DNA of 64,000 nucleotides, taken from an uncultured Pontibacter sp. GTDB lineage: Bacteria; Bacteroidota; Bacteroidia; Cytophagales; Hymenobacteraceae. The notes under the pieces were generated by a model. It did not search any database and was not told the DNA's origin. It saw only the letters and a program-made list of their open reading frames with translations. Where the stretch lies: the NCBI RefSeq assembly GCF_947499215.1, contig NZ_CANMNI010000002.1, positions 1,178,001 to 1,242,000 of the forward strand. Direction: 5' to 3'. Shown in pieces: positions 1 through 8,975 of this stretch. The translations under genes and the position numbers were made by a program. Numbering within the stretch: position 1 is the stretch's first letter; every line of letters starts with the position of its first letter.

Positions 1-1962
1 GATTATTTCTTGCTGTGTGCCGCTGGAGCTCGTGGTAAGCCCTACCGGGTTAGGGTATACCTTGAAAGTGCGCAGGTCGTCAGGGTTGATCACCGATGCC
101 CTGCCCGAGAAAGCATCTGAGCCATCGCTGTAAATAACCCGCAGTCTGTAATAACTGCGACGGGGAAGCGGGTCGTTGTCTGTAAAGGAGTAATCGTTCG
201 CTCTGCCACTGGCATTTACTTCGCCCACCTCTTCCCATTCTACTCCATTCTGACTTCGCTGTATTACAAAGCGGCTTATACCCTGCTCTCTGCTTGTCGT
301 CCAAATCACATCTACGGCATTCCCCGATGTGAAGGAAGCATCGAACGTGAAGATTTCCTCTGCAAGGTTACATTCCCCGTCCAACTTGGGCGTCATAGGG
401 GAGCGGCCCCCGCATGCGGGCGGGTTAAGGCTTCGGTTCAGTATTAGGTTAGCACCGGCTATATCAGGAGGCGTAAGGTCGCGGACCTGCGCAGTTTGTT
501 CAATTTCATAGTTCATGAGGGCATTGGGCAGGATAACGTGGCCTAACTGGTGCGCGTGCCCTAGCTCATGCAAAATCACTGTTTCGAAATCAAACTGATT
601 ACCGGTGGGAGCTCCGGGGCCAAACTGCCACGTAATGCCATTGTTGATCTCCATATCGAATTCTGTGAGCCAAAAGATGGTGTCCCTGCGGCCGTCAGCG
701 TATTCGATCGCACAGCCTCTGTACCTGCTGATGGTACGGGCCAACACATTATCACCGGTAACAGAGGACGAGGCAAACCGGATCACGCTCCTATTATCGT
801 CAACAGCGTTTTCTATAGTAGTGGGAGCACCGATTTCCCAATTTACATTGGTGGTGCACACCCATTTATTCACGGCACGCCTAAATCCCTCCTGTGCGGC
901 GGCTCTGCTCTGCATGCTAGGGGCAAACTGTAAGGTATAGCCTCCGCTTCTGTTCATATCGATAAGCACAGGCTGCACAGGGGTGTTGCCCCCTTCGGCA
1001 ACCACATTGGAGTAGGCGAACTCAATTACAAGCGTCCCGGCGCTTTGCGTAGAGACGCCATCGGCAGTTACCCTTATCCTGCCAGTGCCGGCTGTGCCGC
1101 CCGCCTGGGTGAAAGAAGGAACCCGTACTCTAATCTCGGTATTGCTCCAAGAGAGATAATCGGTCGGGAAAGGTTTTACAGTCGTGGTGCCTCCCCTGTC
1201 AGCATCCGGAAACTCGACAAAACCGTTACCTTGGCTGTTACCGAATCCAGTTCCCCGGATAGTGAGCACGGCACCGGTGCCGGCGCTTGTTCTGGTCGGA
1301 GTGAAAGAGGTGATAACCGGGGCTTGGGTAGCCTGAGTGGCATCTTTTTGTTGCTTTATGCGCAGGCTTGAGTCAAGGCGCTCGTTTTCGATCACGGTGC
1401 TGTAGTTGCGGCCCGTGCGGGATGTTACGGCGCCGTATACTTCCTGAATGCTGCTGTAGTCATTAAACGGGTCTGCGGCGCTAGCCCGCTCCACGTCATA
1501 CTTTACAAATCCCTGCCGGCTGGCGTAGGGGCTTGTCAAAAGTGTCGAAGGGCTGGAGACGATGCCAATACGCGCTCCTTTGGACAGGAGGAAAAGGCCT
1601 TGCTGCCCTTTCTGCAGACGAAGCGCGGAAGACACTTGGTGCATAGCCAAACCTACGGACCCTCCTTCTGTAACGATTTCTAGCTGCTTCTCTCGAATCT
1701 CACCTTTGAATACTTTGTAAAGCCGGATGGTATTAACCGTGTAGATGTTCTCTTGCTTGGTATCCCAAAAAGAGCGCTGGGCCACTACCTCGCCCTCCAC
1801 AATAAAATCCGCCGCCTTGATGCGCTCTTCCAAAGAGAGAGGCACCATGTGCAGGCCTTCTGAGGCAAAGGCGTGAAACGAAAGCACCGAAAGAAAGAAA
1901 GCCATTACAAAGGCAGCCCTTCGTGACCGGAAGCGGTCGGGTGTTAGGAGTAAGGTGGTCAT
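1..1962 (-). CDS. Secreted metzincin-type zinc metalloprotease with TIG domain and T9SS sorting signal (partial, C-terminus outside window)
   Basis: I read this frame by hand: it is open from the ATG at 1962 to the left edge (654 codons) without a stop, so the true end lies outside. Residues about 15-34 form a signal peptide ending AFA. Residues about 215-315 resemble an IPT/TIG immunoglobulin-like domain (PVITSFTPT, then RGTGFG). Residues 465-475 read HELGHAHQLGH, the HExxHxxGxxH zinc site of metzincins, and NALMNY follows with Met 483 as a plausible Met-turn. After a fibronectin-III-like stretch (about 535-630), YPNP at 636-639 looks like the beginning of a type A T9SS C-terminal sorting domain. 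Inference: an extracellular or surface protease exported by the type IX system whose core genes lie at 45-58 kb. The matrixin-like class is clear; the substrate is unknown. Confidence 0.88.
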   Translation of the reverse strand, partial: MTTLLLTPDRFRSRRAAFVMAFFLSVLSFHAFASEGLHMVPLSLEERIKAADFIVEGEVVAQRSFWDTKQENIYTVNTIRLYKVFKGEIREKQLEIVTEGGSVGLAMHQVSSALRLQKGQQGLFLLSKGARIGIVSSPSTLLTSPYASRQGFVKYDVERASAADPFNDYSSIQEVYGAVTSRTGRNYSTVIENERLDSSLRIKQQKDATQATQAPVITSFTPTRTSAGTGAVLTIRGTGFGNSQGNGFVEFPDADRGGTTTVKPFPTDYLSWSNTEIRVRVPSFTQAGGTAGTGRIRVTADGVSTQSAGTLVIEFAYSNVVAEGGNTPVQPVLIDMNRSGGYTLQFAPSMQSRAAAQEGFRRAVNKWVCTTNVNWEIGAPTTIENAVDDNRSVIRFASSSVTGDNVLARTISRYRGCAIEYADGRRDTIFWLTEFDMEINNGITWQFGPGAPTGNQFDFETVILHELGHAHQLGHVILPNALMNYEIEQTAQVRDLTPPDIAGANLILNRSLNPPACGGRSPMTPKLDGECNLAEEIFTFDASFTSGNAVDVIWTTSREQGISRFVIQRSQNGVEWEEVGEVNASGRANDYSFTDNDPLPRRSYYRLRVIYSDGSDAFSGRASVINPDDLRTFKVYPNPVGLTTSSSGTQQEII

Positions 1963-2076
1963 AGACAGGTGCGGGTTGTCAAATTTTCTGTTGATATGTT
2001 AAGGTAAACCATCCAAAAAACGGCTGTACCGTCTTCTTACGAAAAAGAACTGTCAGGGGTGTGATTGTCTCCCATT

Positions 2077-2084
2077 CAAATATA
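2077..2084 (-). promoter_or_regulatory. Possible -7 box for the metalloprotease gene
   Basis: Read on the minus strand this is TATATTTG, an exact match to the Bacteroidota -7 consensus TAnnTTTG. A TTG lies upstream (2103-2101) but with only 16 bases between, shorter than the usual 19. It would give a leader of about 110 nt before the ATG at 1962. Confidence 0.3.
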
Positions 2085-2155
2085 ACAAATAGCGTTCATC
2101 CAAAAATGTTATAACCCCTGTGCTGTCTGTAATGTTAAAAGATAAGCGAAATGTT

Positions 2156-3235
2156 TTAATGTGCCAGTGCGGATTTTATGAGAATAAACTCATTGATATT
2201 GTCGGAGTTGATGACACCGGCCAGTCGTCCGTTTTCGAGCACCGGGAAAAGGGGTGCTTTGGTTTTCTGCAGCTCAGTGTAGGCCTCGGCGAGTTTATCC
2301 TGTGTATTAAAAGCCCGCACCTCCTGTGTCATTATTTCAGCCACAGGTTTTTCAATCTGCTCTTCTTTCACCGCCTGTATGAGTTGCATGCGCGTGAGCG
2401 TGCCCATCACCTGTCCGTCCTGTTCTACCACAAAGTCATGCTCCGAGCCTTTGAGCAATTTGCCTAGGGCGTCGCGCACGGTTTCGGTGGGGGCCAGCGT
2501 GACGAAATTTGTCATCATGCCCTCTCGCACCAAGTGGCCCCGCAGAAAATCGAGGTGCTGCACGATCATGTTCTCAGACCAAGCGCCAAAGAACACGAAG
2601 ATGCCGATTAGGATGAGAAAAGGGTTGTAGAAAAAGCCAATGAACACGAAGAAAATGGCCAGCATCTGACCTAGGTTGGCCGCGATCTGCGTGGCCCGAA
2701 CCCTGCCCAGTTTAAAGGCCAGCAATGCCCGCAGCACACGCCCCCCGTCCATCGGGAAGGCAGGTATGGCGTTGAAAATCACGAGCATTACGTTCACGAA
2801 GAACAGCAGGTATAGGAAGTTGGCTGGTGTGATGCGGCTGAAGAATTCTTCGCCCGGCAGCTCGCGCATGGGAGGAAGAATGAGCCAGAGCACAAAGGCG
2901 ATGACTACGTTTACGGCAGGGCCGGCAATGGCGATCATCAGTTCCTGCTTCGGGTTTTCGGGTATGCGCTCCAGACTGGCCACCCCCCCGATGGGCAAGA
3001 GGGTAATCATTTTGGTGCTCACGCCATAGCGCCGTGCTGTGAGGGCATGGCCTAGTTCGTGCAGCACTACGCACAAGAAAATAGTTAACACAAAAGCAAC
3101 CGACAAAATGGTGGAAGTCAGGTCGGAGCCGCGCTGCATTTCCGAAAACACAATCCAGCCAATCAGAATCAGGAATGTCCAGTGCACCAGAATTTTGATG
3201 CCTGCTATTCTGCCTAGGTTAAGTGACCATTTCAT
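2156..3235 (-). CDS. M50 family site-2 protease with two C-terminal CBS domains
   Basis: A 359-residue polytopic membrane protein. The zinc site HELGH is in VLHELGHALTARRYG near residue 60, and the second metal-ligand region AFPMDGGR is near residue 160, as in site-2 proteases of the SpoIVFB/Rip3 type. After the membrane domain (about residues 1-220) two CBS motifs fill the last 130 residues. Known for the family: intramembrane cleavage of a membrane-bound substrate, often an anti-sigma factor or a regulator, with CBS domains sensing adenine nucleotides. No anti-sigma factor gene is nearby, so the substrate cannot be named. It has the same orientation as the oxidoreductase gene upstream, 87 bases away. 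Confidence 0.9.
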   Translation of the reverse strand: MKWSLNLGRIAGIKILVHWTFLILIGWIVFSEMQRGSDLTSTILSVAFVLTIFLCVVLHELGHALTARRYGVSTKMITLLPIGGVASLERIPENPKQELMIAIAGPAVNVVIAFVLWLILPPMRELPGEEFFSRITPANFLYLLFFVNVMLVIFNAIPAFPMDGGRVLRALLAFKLGRVRATQIAANLGQMLAIFFVFIGFFYNPFLILIGIFVFFGAWSENMIVQHLDFLRGHLVREGMMTNFVTLAPTETVRDALGKLLKGSEHDFVVEQDGQVMGTLTRMQLIQAVKEEQIEKPVAEIMTQEVRAFNTQDKLAEAYTELQKTKAPLFPVLENGRLAGVINSDNINEFILIKSALAH

Positions 3236-3322
3236 AGGATGCCTATACGTGACGTGTTATACCTATAACGTACTAACAGGCCATAGGTTAAATGCTTTTC
3301 GGCTCAGCCGGTTTACTGAGTT

Positions 3323-4303
3323 TTAGCTCAAAAACTGCGGTACCACCTTGTCGCCAAACACATCAATAAAGTGCTCTTGCTGCAGGTTGACGTTGTGCAG
3401 CATCAACTGACTGAAGCCAAGGTCGATGTCCTGTTGCAGCCACTCGATGTGCTGGTTTGGGTCTGAGGAGATGCGCACGTGCTCGCGCAGGTCTTCTTCG
3501 CGCACAAACATGGCCGCCTGCTCAAGCTGTTTGGCGGTGCGCATGTCGGCGAGCACGCTGCTCGGGAAGATGTTGGATCGCCACTGGTCGTGGGCTCCCT
3601 GCAGGGCCTCTTTTTCATCTTTGGCGTAGGACAACTGTACTTTCAAATACATCGGCTTGCCCTCGCCGCCGCCTCTATGGAAAGCCTCCACCATTTTCTT
3701 GAGCTCCTTGGGCGGTTTCGAAACGGTGATTAGTCCATCGGCCCAGCCTCCGACCCATTCTGCTGTCTCTTCGGTTATGGCGGCTCCTATGATTTTAGGC
3801 GCTATCTTGGGGCGGGTATAGAGCTTGGCCTCCTCCACTGTCACAAGACCGTGGTGCGTTACGGTTTCGCCGTCCCAAAGCGCCCTAATAATGTCAACAC
3901 ACTCTTTAAGGCGATCGTTGCGATCCTGTTTCACGGGCCAGTGATCGCCGGTGATCTGCTCGTTGATATTCTGTCCACTGCCCATGGCCACCCAGAATCT
4001 TTCGGGAAACATCTCGGCCAGTGTGGCCGCCGCCTGTGCGATAATGGCCGGGTGGTAGCGCTGCCCGGGGGCATTGACTATACCGAAAGGCAAATTAGTG
4101 GCCTGCATGGCTGCTCCGAGCCAAGACCACGCAAAGCCGCTCTCGCCTTGGTCGAGGCTCCAAGGAGCGAAGTGGTCCGACGACAAGGAAGCATTAAAAC
4201 CAGCCTGTTCGGCCTGTTGCACAAACTTTAGGAGTTCACTTGGTTTAAATTGTTCGTGCGAGGCGTGGTAGCCGATTCGGAGTGTGCTGTCTTGTTGCTT
4301 CAT
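3323..4303 (-). CDS. LLM-class flavin-dependent oxidoreductase (non-F420 type)
   Basis: 326 residues, the usual length of luciferase-like monooxygenase-fold proteins. The N-terminus (RIGYHASHEQF) and the SSDHFAPW motif match the family often named 'probable non-F420 flavinoid oxidoreductase', which resembles F420-dependent glucose-6-phosphate dehydrogenases but occurs in organisms without F420. GSGQNINEQITGD and the later GGWADGLITVSKP fit the TIM-barrel cofactor region. The substrate is unknown and the neighbours do not indicate one. The ATG at 4303 is the natural start; the AGGTATAG motif lies immediately upstream of it. Confidence 0.85.
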   Translation of the reverse strand: MKQQDSTLRIGYHASHEQFKPSELLKFVQQAEQAGFNASLSSDHFAPWSLDQGESGFAWSWLGAAMQATNLPFGIVNAPGQRYHPAIIAQAAATLAEMFPERFWVAMGSGQNINEQITGDHWPVKQDRNDRLKECVDIIRALWDGETVTHHGLVTVEEAKLYTRPKIAPKIIGAAITEETAEWVGGWADGLITVSKPPKELKKMVEAFHRGGGEGKPMYLKVQLSYAKDEKEALQGAHDQWRSNIFPSSVLADMRTAKQLEQAAMFVREEDLREHVRISSDPNQHIEWLQQDIDLGFSQLMLHNVNLQQEHFIDVFGDKVVPQFLS

Positions 4304-4375
4304 AGGTATAGCCGCTTGGGTTTAAGTAGTAAGGCATACGGCTATACTTTGCGCTTTGGTTTCGAGAGAGGGGAA

Positions 4376-4426
4376 AGTCACGAAAAAAGGAGCGAGCCTT
4401 CGGACAGGCCAGCTCCTTTTCGTGAC
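4376..4426 (-). terminator. Intrinsic terminator after the alpha/beta hydrolase gene
   Basis: Arms AGTCACG-AAAA-GGAGC and GCTCC-TTTT-CGTGACT pair with a two-base bulge in the A run. A smaller GCCT/AGGC hairpin sits inside the loop. It lies 13 bases beyond the stop codon of the minus-strand gene ending at 4439. Confidence 0.7.
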
Positions 4427-4438
4427 TAGGTAGAATGC

Positions 4439-5350
4439 CTACTTCAATTTAGCCATAAACGCCCTTACATGCTGGTGGAAAAGGGCCGTTTGCTCTTGAT
4501 ATGGGCAGTGGCCGGTGTCCATGGGGCGGTAGGTGGCATTCTTGAACTTGAACAGTTTGTAGTGCTCGGGGCCAACTGATAAATCGTTGTTGCCCGAGAT
4601 AACCAGCACGGGCATTTTGAGCGATGCGGACTTGATGGTGAAGTCCTGTTCGTACTCTGAGAAGTTCCACACGTTGCTTCCAAAATCCCAGTTCAGGGTC
4701 GTGTCCATCACGGCGTTCATCTGGTCGAACATCTCCTTTTTCGGATACATCATCTTGTACATCAAGTTCTGTTGGTTGAGCTGATAAGCCACACCATTGA
4801 GGGCCTCACCGATAGAGCCGCCTGTTTTGCGGAACTCCGATTCGGGCTTGCCCAAGAGGCGTGCCCCGTTGGTAATGTAACTCTCCAGCGCATCTGGCAG
4901 GTATAGCGTCGAGTTCACGAAAATGGCCGCGTTCACGCGTTTAGGGTGCTGGTAGGCGTACTCAGTTGCGATGGTGCCGCCAAAGGAGTGGGGCATGATT
5001 GTCCATTTATCATAGCCGAGGTGCTCGCGTAGCTCTTCAAAGTCCTTCACCATACGGGCCAGTGAGTAATCTTTGGTCTCTGAGCTGGAGGAGCGACCGC
5101 AGCCGCGCTGGTCCACGTAAATCATGGTCATGTCCTGTTCCACCACATCGCCACCGAGGGCGTAGAAGTACTTGGTCCAAGAGCCGGGGCCACCGTGTAT
5201 GAAGAGGCAGGGCTTGCCCTCGCCGGCCATGCGCACGTATAGCTGCACACCGTCGGAAGTCGTGAAGTAAAATGATTTGTTTACGGCCTGCGACACTTGC
5301 GGCAAGGCAAAAAGAGTCAGCAAAAGGCAGGTGAAAAGTAATTTTTTCAT
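4439..5350 (-). CDS. Secreted alpha/beta hydrolase, proline-iminopeptidase-like
   Basis: About 303 residues from the ATG at 5350. The frame is open to an ATG at 5410, but MKKLLFTCLLLTLFALP at 5350 is a good signal peptide, so I prefer that start. Motifs of the alpha/beta-hydrolase fold are HGGPGSW (oxyanion region, typical of S33 prolyl aminopeptidases), DQRGCGRSS, the nucleophile elbow PHSFGG, and a late GHCPYQEQ with the likely catalytic His. The elbow begins with Pro where Gly is usual (GHSFGG). Likely a periplasmic or secreted aminopeptidase or esterase; peptidase activity is inference from the GGPG motif. Confidence 0.8.
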   Translation of the reverse strand: MKKLLFTCLLLTLFALPQVSQAVNKSFYFTTSDGVQLYVRMAGEGKPCLFIHGGPGSWTKYFYALGGDVVEQDMTMIYVDQRGCGRSSSSETKDYSLARMVKDFEELREHLGYDKWTIMPHSFGGTIATEYAYQHPKRVNAAIFVNSTLYLPDALESYITNGARLLGKPESEFRKTGGSIGEALNGVAYQLNQQNLMYKMMYPKKEMFDQMNAVMDTTLNWDFGSNVWNFSEYEQDFTIKSASLKMPVLVISGNNDLSVGPEHYKLFKFKNATYRPMDTGHCPYQEQTALFHQHVRAFMAKLK

Positions 5351-5484
5351 AGAGGATAGAAGCTGATTAAAAATTTCACAAAAGACGCTTGAAAATCTGA
5401 AAAGACGCATATTTGCTCTGGAATAATTGTGAGCAGGTATAAAAAGATGGTTTTCTGGCTGTTTTTAAAGGTATAGCATAGGGT

Positions 5485-5904
5485 ATGGCAGACATAAAAG
5501 AGAGGGATTTAGAGCGGGAAATGAGTTTTCAAGCTTCACGAAGCGGTGGGGCCGGTGGGCAAAATGTGAACAAAGTGGCCAGCAAGGTAGAGTTGCGCTT
5601 CCATGTGGGCGATTCGCAACTGCTTAGCGACGAAGAAAAGTCGCTGGTACAGGAAAAACTTGGCAGCCGCATCAACAGCGAGGGCTACCTGCAGTTGGTG
5701 TGTCAGGCGGAGCGCAGTCAATTTCGAAACAAGGAACTGTGCATCGAGCGCTTTTACGAATTGCTGCGGCAGGCCTTTACCCGCCAGAAAAAGCGCACAG
5801 CCACCAAGCCCACCCGGGCTTCGGTGCGCAAGCGCTTGGAGAGCAAGAAACGTCAGTCCGATAAAAAAGCCAGCCGCGGCGGTGTCAAGGGTGGTGATTA
5901 TTGA
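5485..5904 (+). CDS. arfB: Alternative ribosome-rescue factor ArfB (peptidyl-tRNA hydrolase)
   Basis: 139 residues, the usual ArfB/YaeJ length. GGAGGQNVNKVASKVELR near residue 20 holds the GGQ tripeptide that hydrolyses peptidyl-tRNA, as in class I release factors, without their codon-reading domains. The C-terminus is a basic tail (RKRLESKKRQSDKKASRGG) like the one that enters the empty mRNA channel of stalled ribosomes. It acts in the cytosol to release peptides from ribosomes on truncated mRNA. Monocistronic, with a strong hairpin directly after its stop. Confidence 0.93.
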   Translation: MADIKERDLEREMSFQASRSGGAGGQNVNKVASKVELRFHVGDSQLLSDEEKSLVQEKLGSRINSEGYLQLVCQAERSQFRNKELCIERFYELLRQAFTRQKKRTATKPTRASVRKRLESKKRQSDKKASRGGVKGGDY

Positions 5905-5906
5905 AA

Positions 5907-5945
5907 ATCCCCTCGCAGTTACCATAAGAGTCACTGCGAGGGGAT
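5907..5945. terminator. Bidirectional terminator between arfB and the S9 peptidase gene
   Basis: A perfect 13-base inverted repeat (ATCCCCTCGCAGT / ACTGCGAGGGGAT) with a 13-base loop, placed between two convergent stop codons (5904 and 5956). The base sequence is clear; there is no long U run, so termination efficiency is uncertain. Confidence 0.75.
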
Positions 5946-5955
5946 AGGAATTCTG

Positions 5956-7908
5956 CTATTGTCCTGAACTGCCGGCTTGGTCCGCTGGCTCTCCTTTCAG
6001 GTATGTGTCCAAGAAAGTAAGGATAGCGCTGTAGCCTTTGATCTCATTCTCCTTCTTCACAAAGCCGTGGCCCTCATCCGGGAATACGATGTACTCTACC
6101 GGCACATTGTTCTTCTTCACGGCCTCCACTATCTCATCCGACTCTACCTGCAGCACACGTGGGTCGTTGGCGCCCTGTAGCACGATCAGCGGCTTCTTGA
6201 TCTGGTGGGCAAAGAACAGCGGCGATTTATTGTATAGGGCCGCGGAGTCTGTCTTCGGGTTGCCCATTTCCTTGTAAAGTGCCTCCCGGAACGACTCCCA
6301 CCATGGTGGAATGCTCTGCAATGTGCGCAGCCAGTTAGATACGCCGAATATATTTACTCCAACAGCAAACTCATCCGGGGCAAAAGCCAGTCCGGCCAAT
6401 ACCATGTAGCCACCGTAGCTACCACCCATTATACCTATTTTGTCTTCGTCCACATAGCCGGTGGCGGCAAGGAATTTCTTAGACTCAATGCAGTCTTTCA
6501 AGTCTACATCGCCATGCTTTTGATCGTCGGCCGCGAAGAAGGTTTTGCCATAGCCCGAACTGCCGCGGTTGTTCACGGCCAGCAGCACGTAACCATGGTT
6601 CACGATGTACTGCATTAGCGGGGAGTAGTTCAAGCGTGTCTGTCCTCCGGGGCCGCCGTGTATCCACAGCACGGCAGGTCGCTTCTCGCCGGCCTTTATA
6701 CCTTTGGGTTTATACAGCAGCGCCGGTACCTCCATGCCATCATAAGAGGTATAGCGGATTACCTCCCCCTCCACCAAATCATCAGAGTTGATACTCGGAT
6801 TCATCGTGTTGGTGAGCTGGCTGGGAGCATTGCCGTCGAAACGGTATACAAATAGGTTGCTCGGCGACTTGGAGCTGTTCACAAAAAACGACATCAGGCG
6901 CTCATCATCCGAAAAATTTACCCCAGTGATATCGCCGGCGGGCATGGTGGGAAGTTTAACCGGCTGACCGGAGGCAACCTCATAAATCTTGATTTCAGTG
7001 CGGGCATCTTTGTTAATGCCGGTTACCCTGTACTTGCCGTTGCGCGAAAAGTAGGAGTACATGATGTCCCAGTCTGTCTGCTCCACGTCTTCCGTCTTGC
7101 CGGTAGCCAAATCATAGCTTTTCAGGGCCTGATACTCTCGGTCCTCATCGGTGAGGAAGTACATTTTCTTGCTGTCCGGGGTGAACGTTTCCGGTGAGTA
7201 TTTCACGTCCCCTTGCCCTTTAGTCAGCTGCTTCAGCTGTTTGGTTTGGGTATCGTAGAGGTACATGTCCGACTTGTTGGTGTTGATGCTCTTCACCAAG
7301 CCTAAATAGCGCTTGTCTCTGGAGATGGCAGCCACGTCCAGCGCCTGATCGTTTTGGTAAACCAGCTTGGGCGTAAAACTCTTCAAGTCCATCTCATAGA
7401 GGTCGAACATGCGGGCGTCACGCTTATTGGAGATGTAGAAAAAGCTTTGCTTGTCGTGGCTCCAGCCTGCAAACCCCGCTTTTGCCTTGGCGTCAGGGGT
7501 CAGGTCGCGCGAAGTGCCGTCAAGGTTTCGCATGTACAGGTGCGTGATCTCGTTCCCGCCCTGATCGCTGGCATACAAAATGCGCTCATCAGCGGGAAAA
7601 TAGGAAATCACAAAAACAGAATTGTCTTTAGAGTCTGTCAGCTGTTTTGGTTCTCCTCCACTGGTTGGCACCTCAAATGCATTGTAAATGCCGGTCTCGT
7701 TGCTGGAGAAGAGTATTTTGCTGTTGTCGGGGGAGATGGCATTGCCTCTGATGGAGGTAGTGGCCATAAACTCCTCGATGGAGTAGGTCTTGACAGGCGC
7801 GACCGCCTCTGCAGTGGCAGTCTCCGTAGTCTGGCCTTGCTCAGAGCCCGGGCTCTGGCAACCGACCAGCAGGGCTGCCAAAGCGGCCGCTTGAAATACT
7901 TTTTTCAT
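5956..7908 (-). CDS. S9 family peptidase lipoprotein (DPP/acylaminoacyl-peptidase type)
   Basis: 650 residues. The N-terminus is a lipoprotein signal with lipobox LVGC (Cys 17). Residues about 45-390 form a beta-propeller with repeated short blade motifs. The C-terminal alpha/beta-hydrolase domain has HGGPGGQ, the nucleophile motif GGSYGGYM, GANDPRV (catalytic Asp) and DEGHGF (catalytic His). Known for the family: cleavage of short peptides, with the propeller excluding folded proteins. It probably works in the periplasm or on the outer membrane in peptide nutrition, like the second S9 enzyme at 27.7 kb. Confidence 0.92.
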   Translation of the reverse strand: MKKVFQAAALAALLVGCQSPGSEQGQTTETATAEAVAPVKTYSIEEFMATTSIRGNAISPDNSKILFSSNETGIYNAFEVPTSGGEPKQLTDSKDNSVFVISYFPADERILYASDQGGNEITHLYMRNLDGTSRDLTPDAKAKAGFAGWSHDKQSFFYISNKRDARMFDLYEMDLKSFTPKLVYQNDQALDVAAISRDKRYLGLVKSINTNKSDMYLYDTQTKQLKQLTKGQGDVKYSPETFTPDSKKMYFLTDEDREYQALKSYDLATGKTEDVEQTDWDIMYSYFSRNGKYRVTGINKDARTEIKIYEVASGQPVKLPTMPAGDITGVNFSDDERLMSFFVNSSKSPSNLFVYRFDGNAPSQLTNTMNPSINSDDLVEGEVIRYTSYDGMEVPALLYKPKGIKAGEKRPAVLWIHGGPGGQTRLNYSPLMQYIVNHGYVLLAVNNRGSSGYGKTFFAADDQKHGDVDLKDCIESKKFLAATGYVDEDKIGIMGGSYGGYMVLAGLAFAPDEFAVGVNIFGVSNWLRTLQSIPPWWESFREALYKEMGNPKTDSAALYNKSPLFFAHQIKKPLIVLQGANDPRVLQVESDEIVEAVKKNNVPVEYIVFPDEGHGFVKKENEIKGYSAILTFLDTYLKGEPADQAGSSGQ

Positions 7909-8106
7909 GGTTTTTTGAGTTAGTGTGAGGTATAGGAAGCACCTAAGCTACTGAATCGCAGCATAAAAGGCAATAGCGATATAAGGGTTGGGGTATAAAG
8001 TTGTAATTTATTCCTAAAATCGAGTCAGTTATAATTGGGGGAGCGGTTTATTAAATGAATAGGTAAGATATTTGTTGAAGCAGGAAGAATACTCTTGAAG
8101 AGCTAC

Positions 8107-8754
8107 ATGAAGAAAATTTTTATCACGATAATTTTGATAGGAGCGGCGGTTTCGGCCAGCCAAGCTCAGAAATATAGAACGGCGGCAGGTATACGCTTAG
8201 GCGGTGACCAATTTGGGGCTACCCTGCAGCAGCGGGTGGCAGAGAAAAGCACCTTAGAAGGTATAGCTTTGGTGGGTTCGCGGGAGTATAGCGGCACGCT
8301 GCTCTACCAGCGGCACTTCCCGATACTGGGCAAGCGCTTTAACTACTACCTTGGCGGTGGCGGACACGTGGGCAACCTTAAAGACCAAGGGGTGTTCACG
8401 GGGCTAGACGCCATCTTGGGGGTAGAGTATAAAATTAACGGATTGCCTCTCCTGTTATCCGCCGATGTGAAACCCGCACTGCACTTCAACCACGAAGATT
8501 GGGTGAATCTAGCTACCGGCATCTCCATTAGGTATGTGATAGTGCCTGAGAAGAAAGAGAAGAAAAAGATTTGGCCGTTTGGCAAGCAGCAAGAGGAAGA
8601 GGAGAAATCGGGCTGGCCGTTTGGCAAAAAGAAAGAGCCGGAGCCTCCCAAAAAGAAGGTGTGGCCTTTTGGGAAAAAGGAGGAGCCCGCCCCAGAACCA
8701 GAGCCTGAGAAGCGCATCGATCTGAAAAAGATATTTAACAAACAGGACAACTAA
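8107..8754 (+). CDS. Secreted protein with C-terminal WPFGK repeats (function unknown)
   Basis: 215 residues from the ATG at 8107; a TTG at 8095 is also in frame, but the signal peptide begins at 8107 (MKKIFITIILIGAAVSASQA). Residues about 20-150 look like a small outer-membrane beta-barrel or beta-sheet protein (alternating aromatic and glycine residues, YYLGGGGHVGNL). The last 70 residues are highly charged and carry WPFGK three times, at intervals of about 16 to 18 residues, separated by Lys/Glu/Pro-rich spacers; the end is RIDLKKIFNK. I do not recognise the repeat. It could bind peptidoglycan, a periplasmic partner or the inner membrane surface; this is inference. A strong hairpin follows the stop. 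Confidence 0.7.
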   Translation: MKKIFITIILIGAAVSASQAQKYRTAAGIRLGGDQFGATLQQRVAEKSTLEGIALVGSREYSGTLLYQRHFPILGKRFNYYLGGGGHVGNLKDQGVFTGLDAILGVEYKINGLPLLLSADVKPALHFNHEDWVNLATGISIRYVIVPEKKEKKKIWPFGKQQEEEEKSGWPFGKKKEPEPPKKKVWPFGKKEEPAPEPEPEKRIDLKKIFNKQDN

Positions 8755-8755
8755 C

Positions 8756-8786
8756 AGAAAGCCCGGCCCAAAGAGCCGGGCTTTCT
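8756..8786 (+). terminator. Intrinsic terminator after the WPFGK-repeat gene
   Basis: A perfect 12-base stem AGAAAGCCCGGC / GCCGGGCTTTCT with a 7-base loop begins two bases after the stop codon at 8754. Confidence 0.85.
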
Positions 8787-8975
8787 CAGGTTTGGGGGTT
8801 TCAGATTTTTACAGGCAGTTTGGTTGCCCGGCAGGGTGAGTCAGGCAACCGCAGGACTATATTTTTCCTGTGCGTCCAATTGGAACCGGACGGTACTGGG
8901 ATCTTCAGTGTATGATTTGGAGTGGCTGGTTCCCCGTGTAAGCCTTGTTATCTTGACAGGGGGCGGGAGGGGAAT

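Noticed and set aside
7354..7923. 189-codon plus-strand frame
   Set aside because: Complement of the propeller of the S9 peptidase.
8822..8850. GGTTGCC / GGCAACC hairpin beyond the peptide trio
   Set aside because: Only seven base pairs, a 15-base loop and no T run in the minus direction; too weak to list as a terminator.
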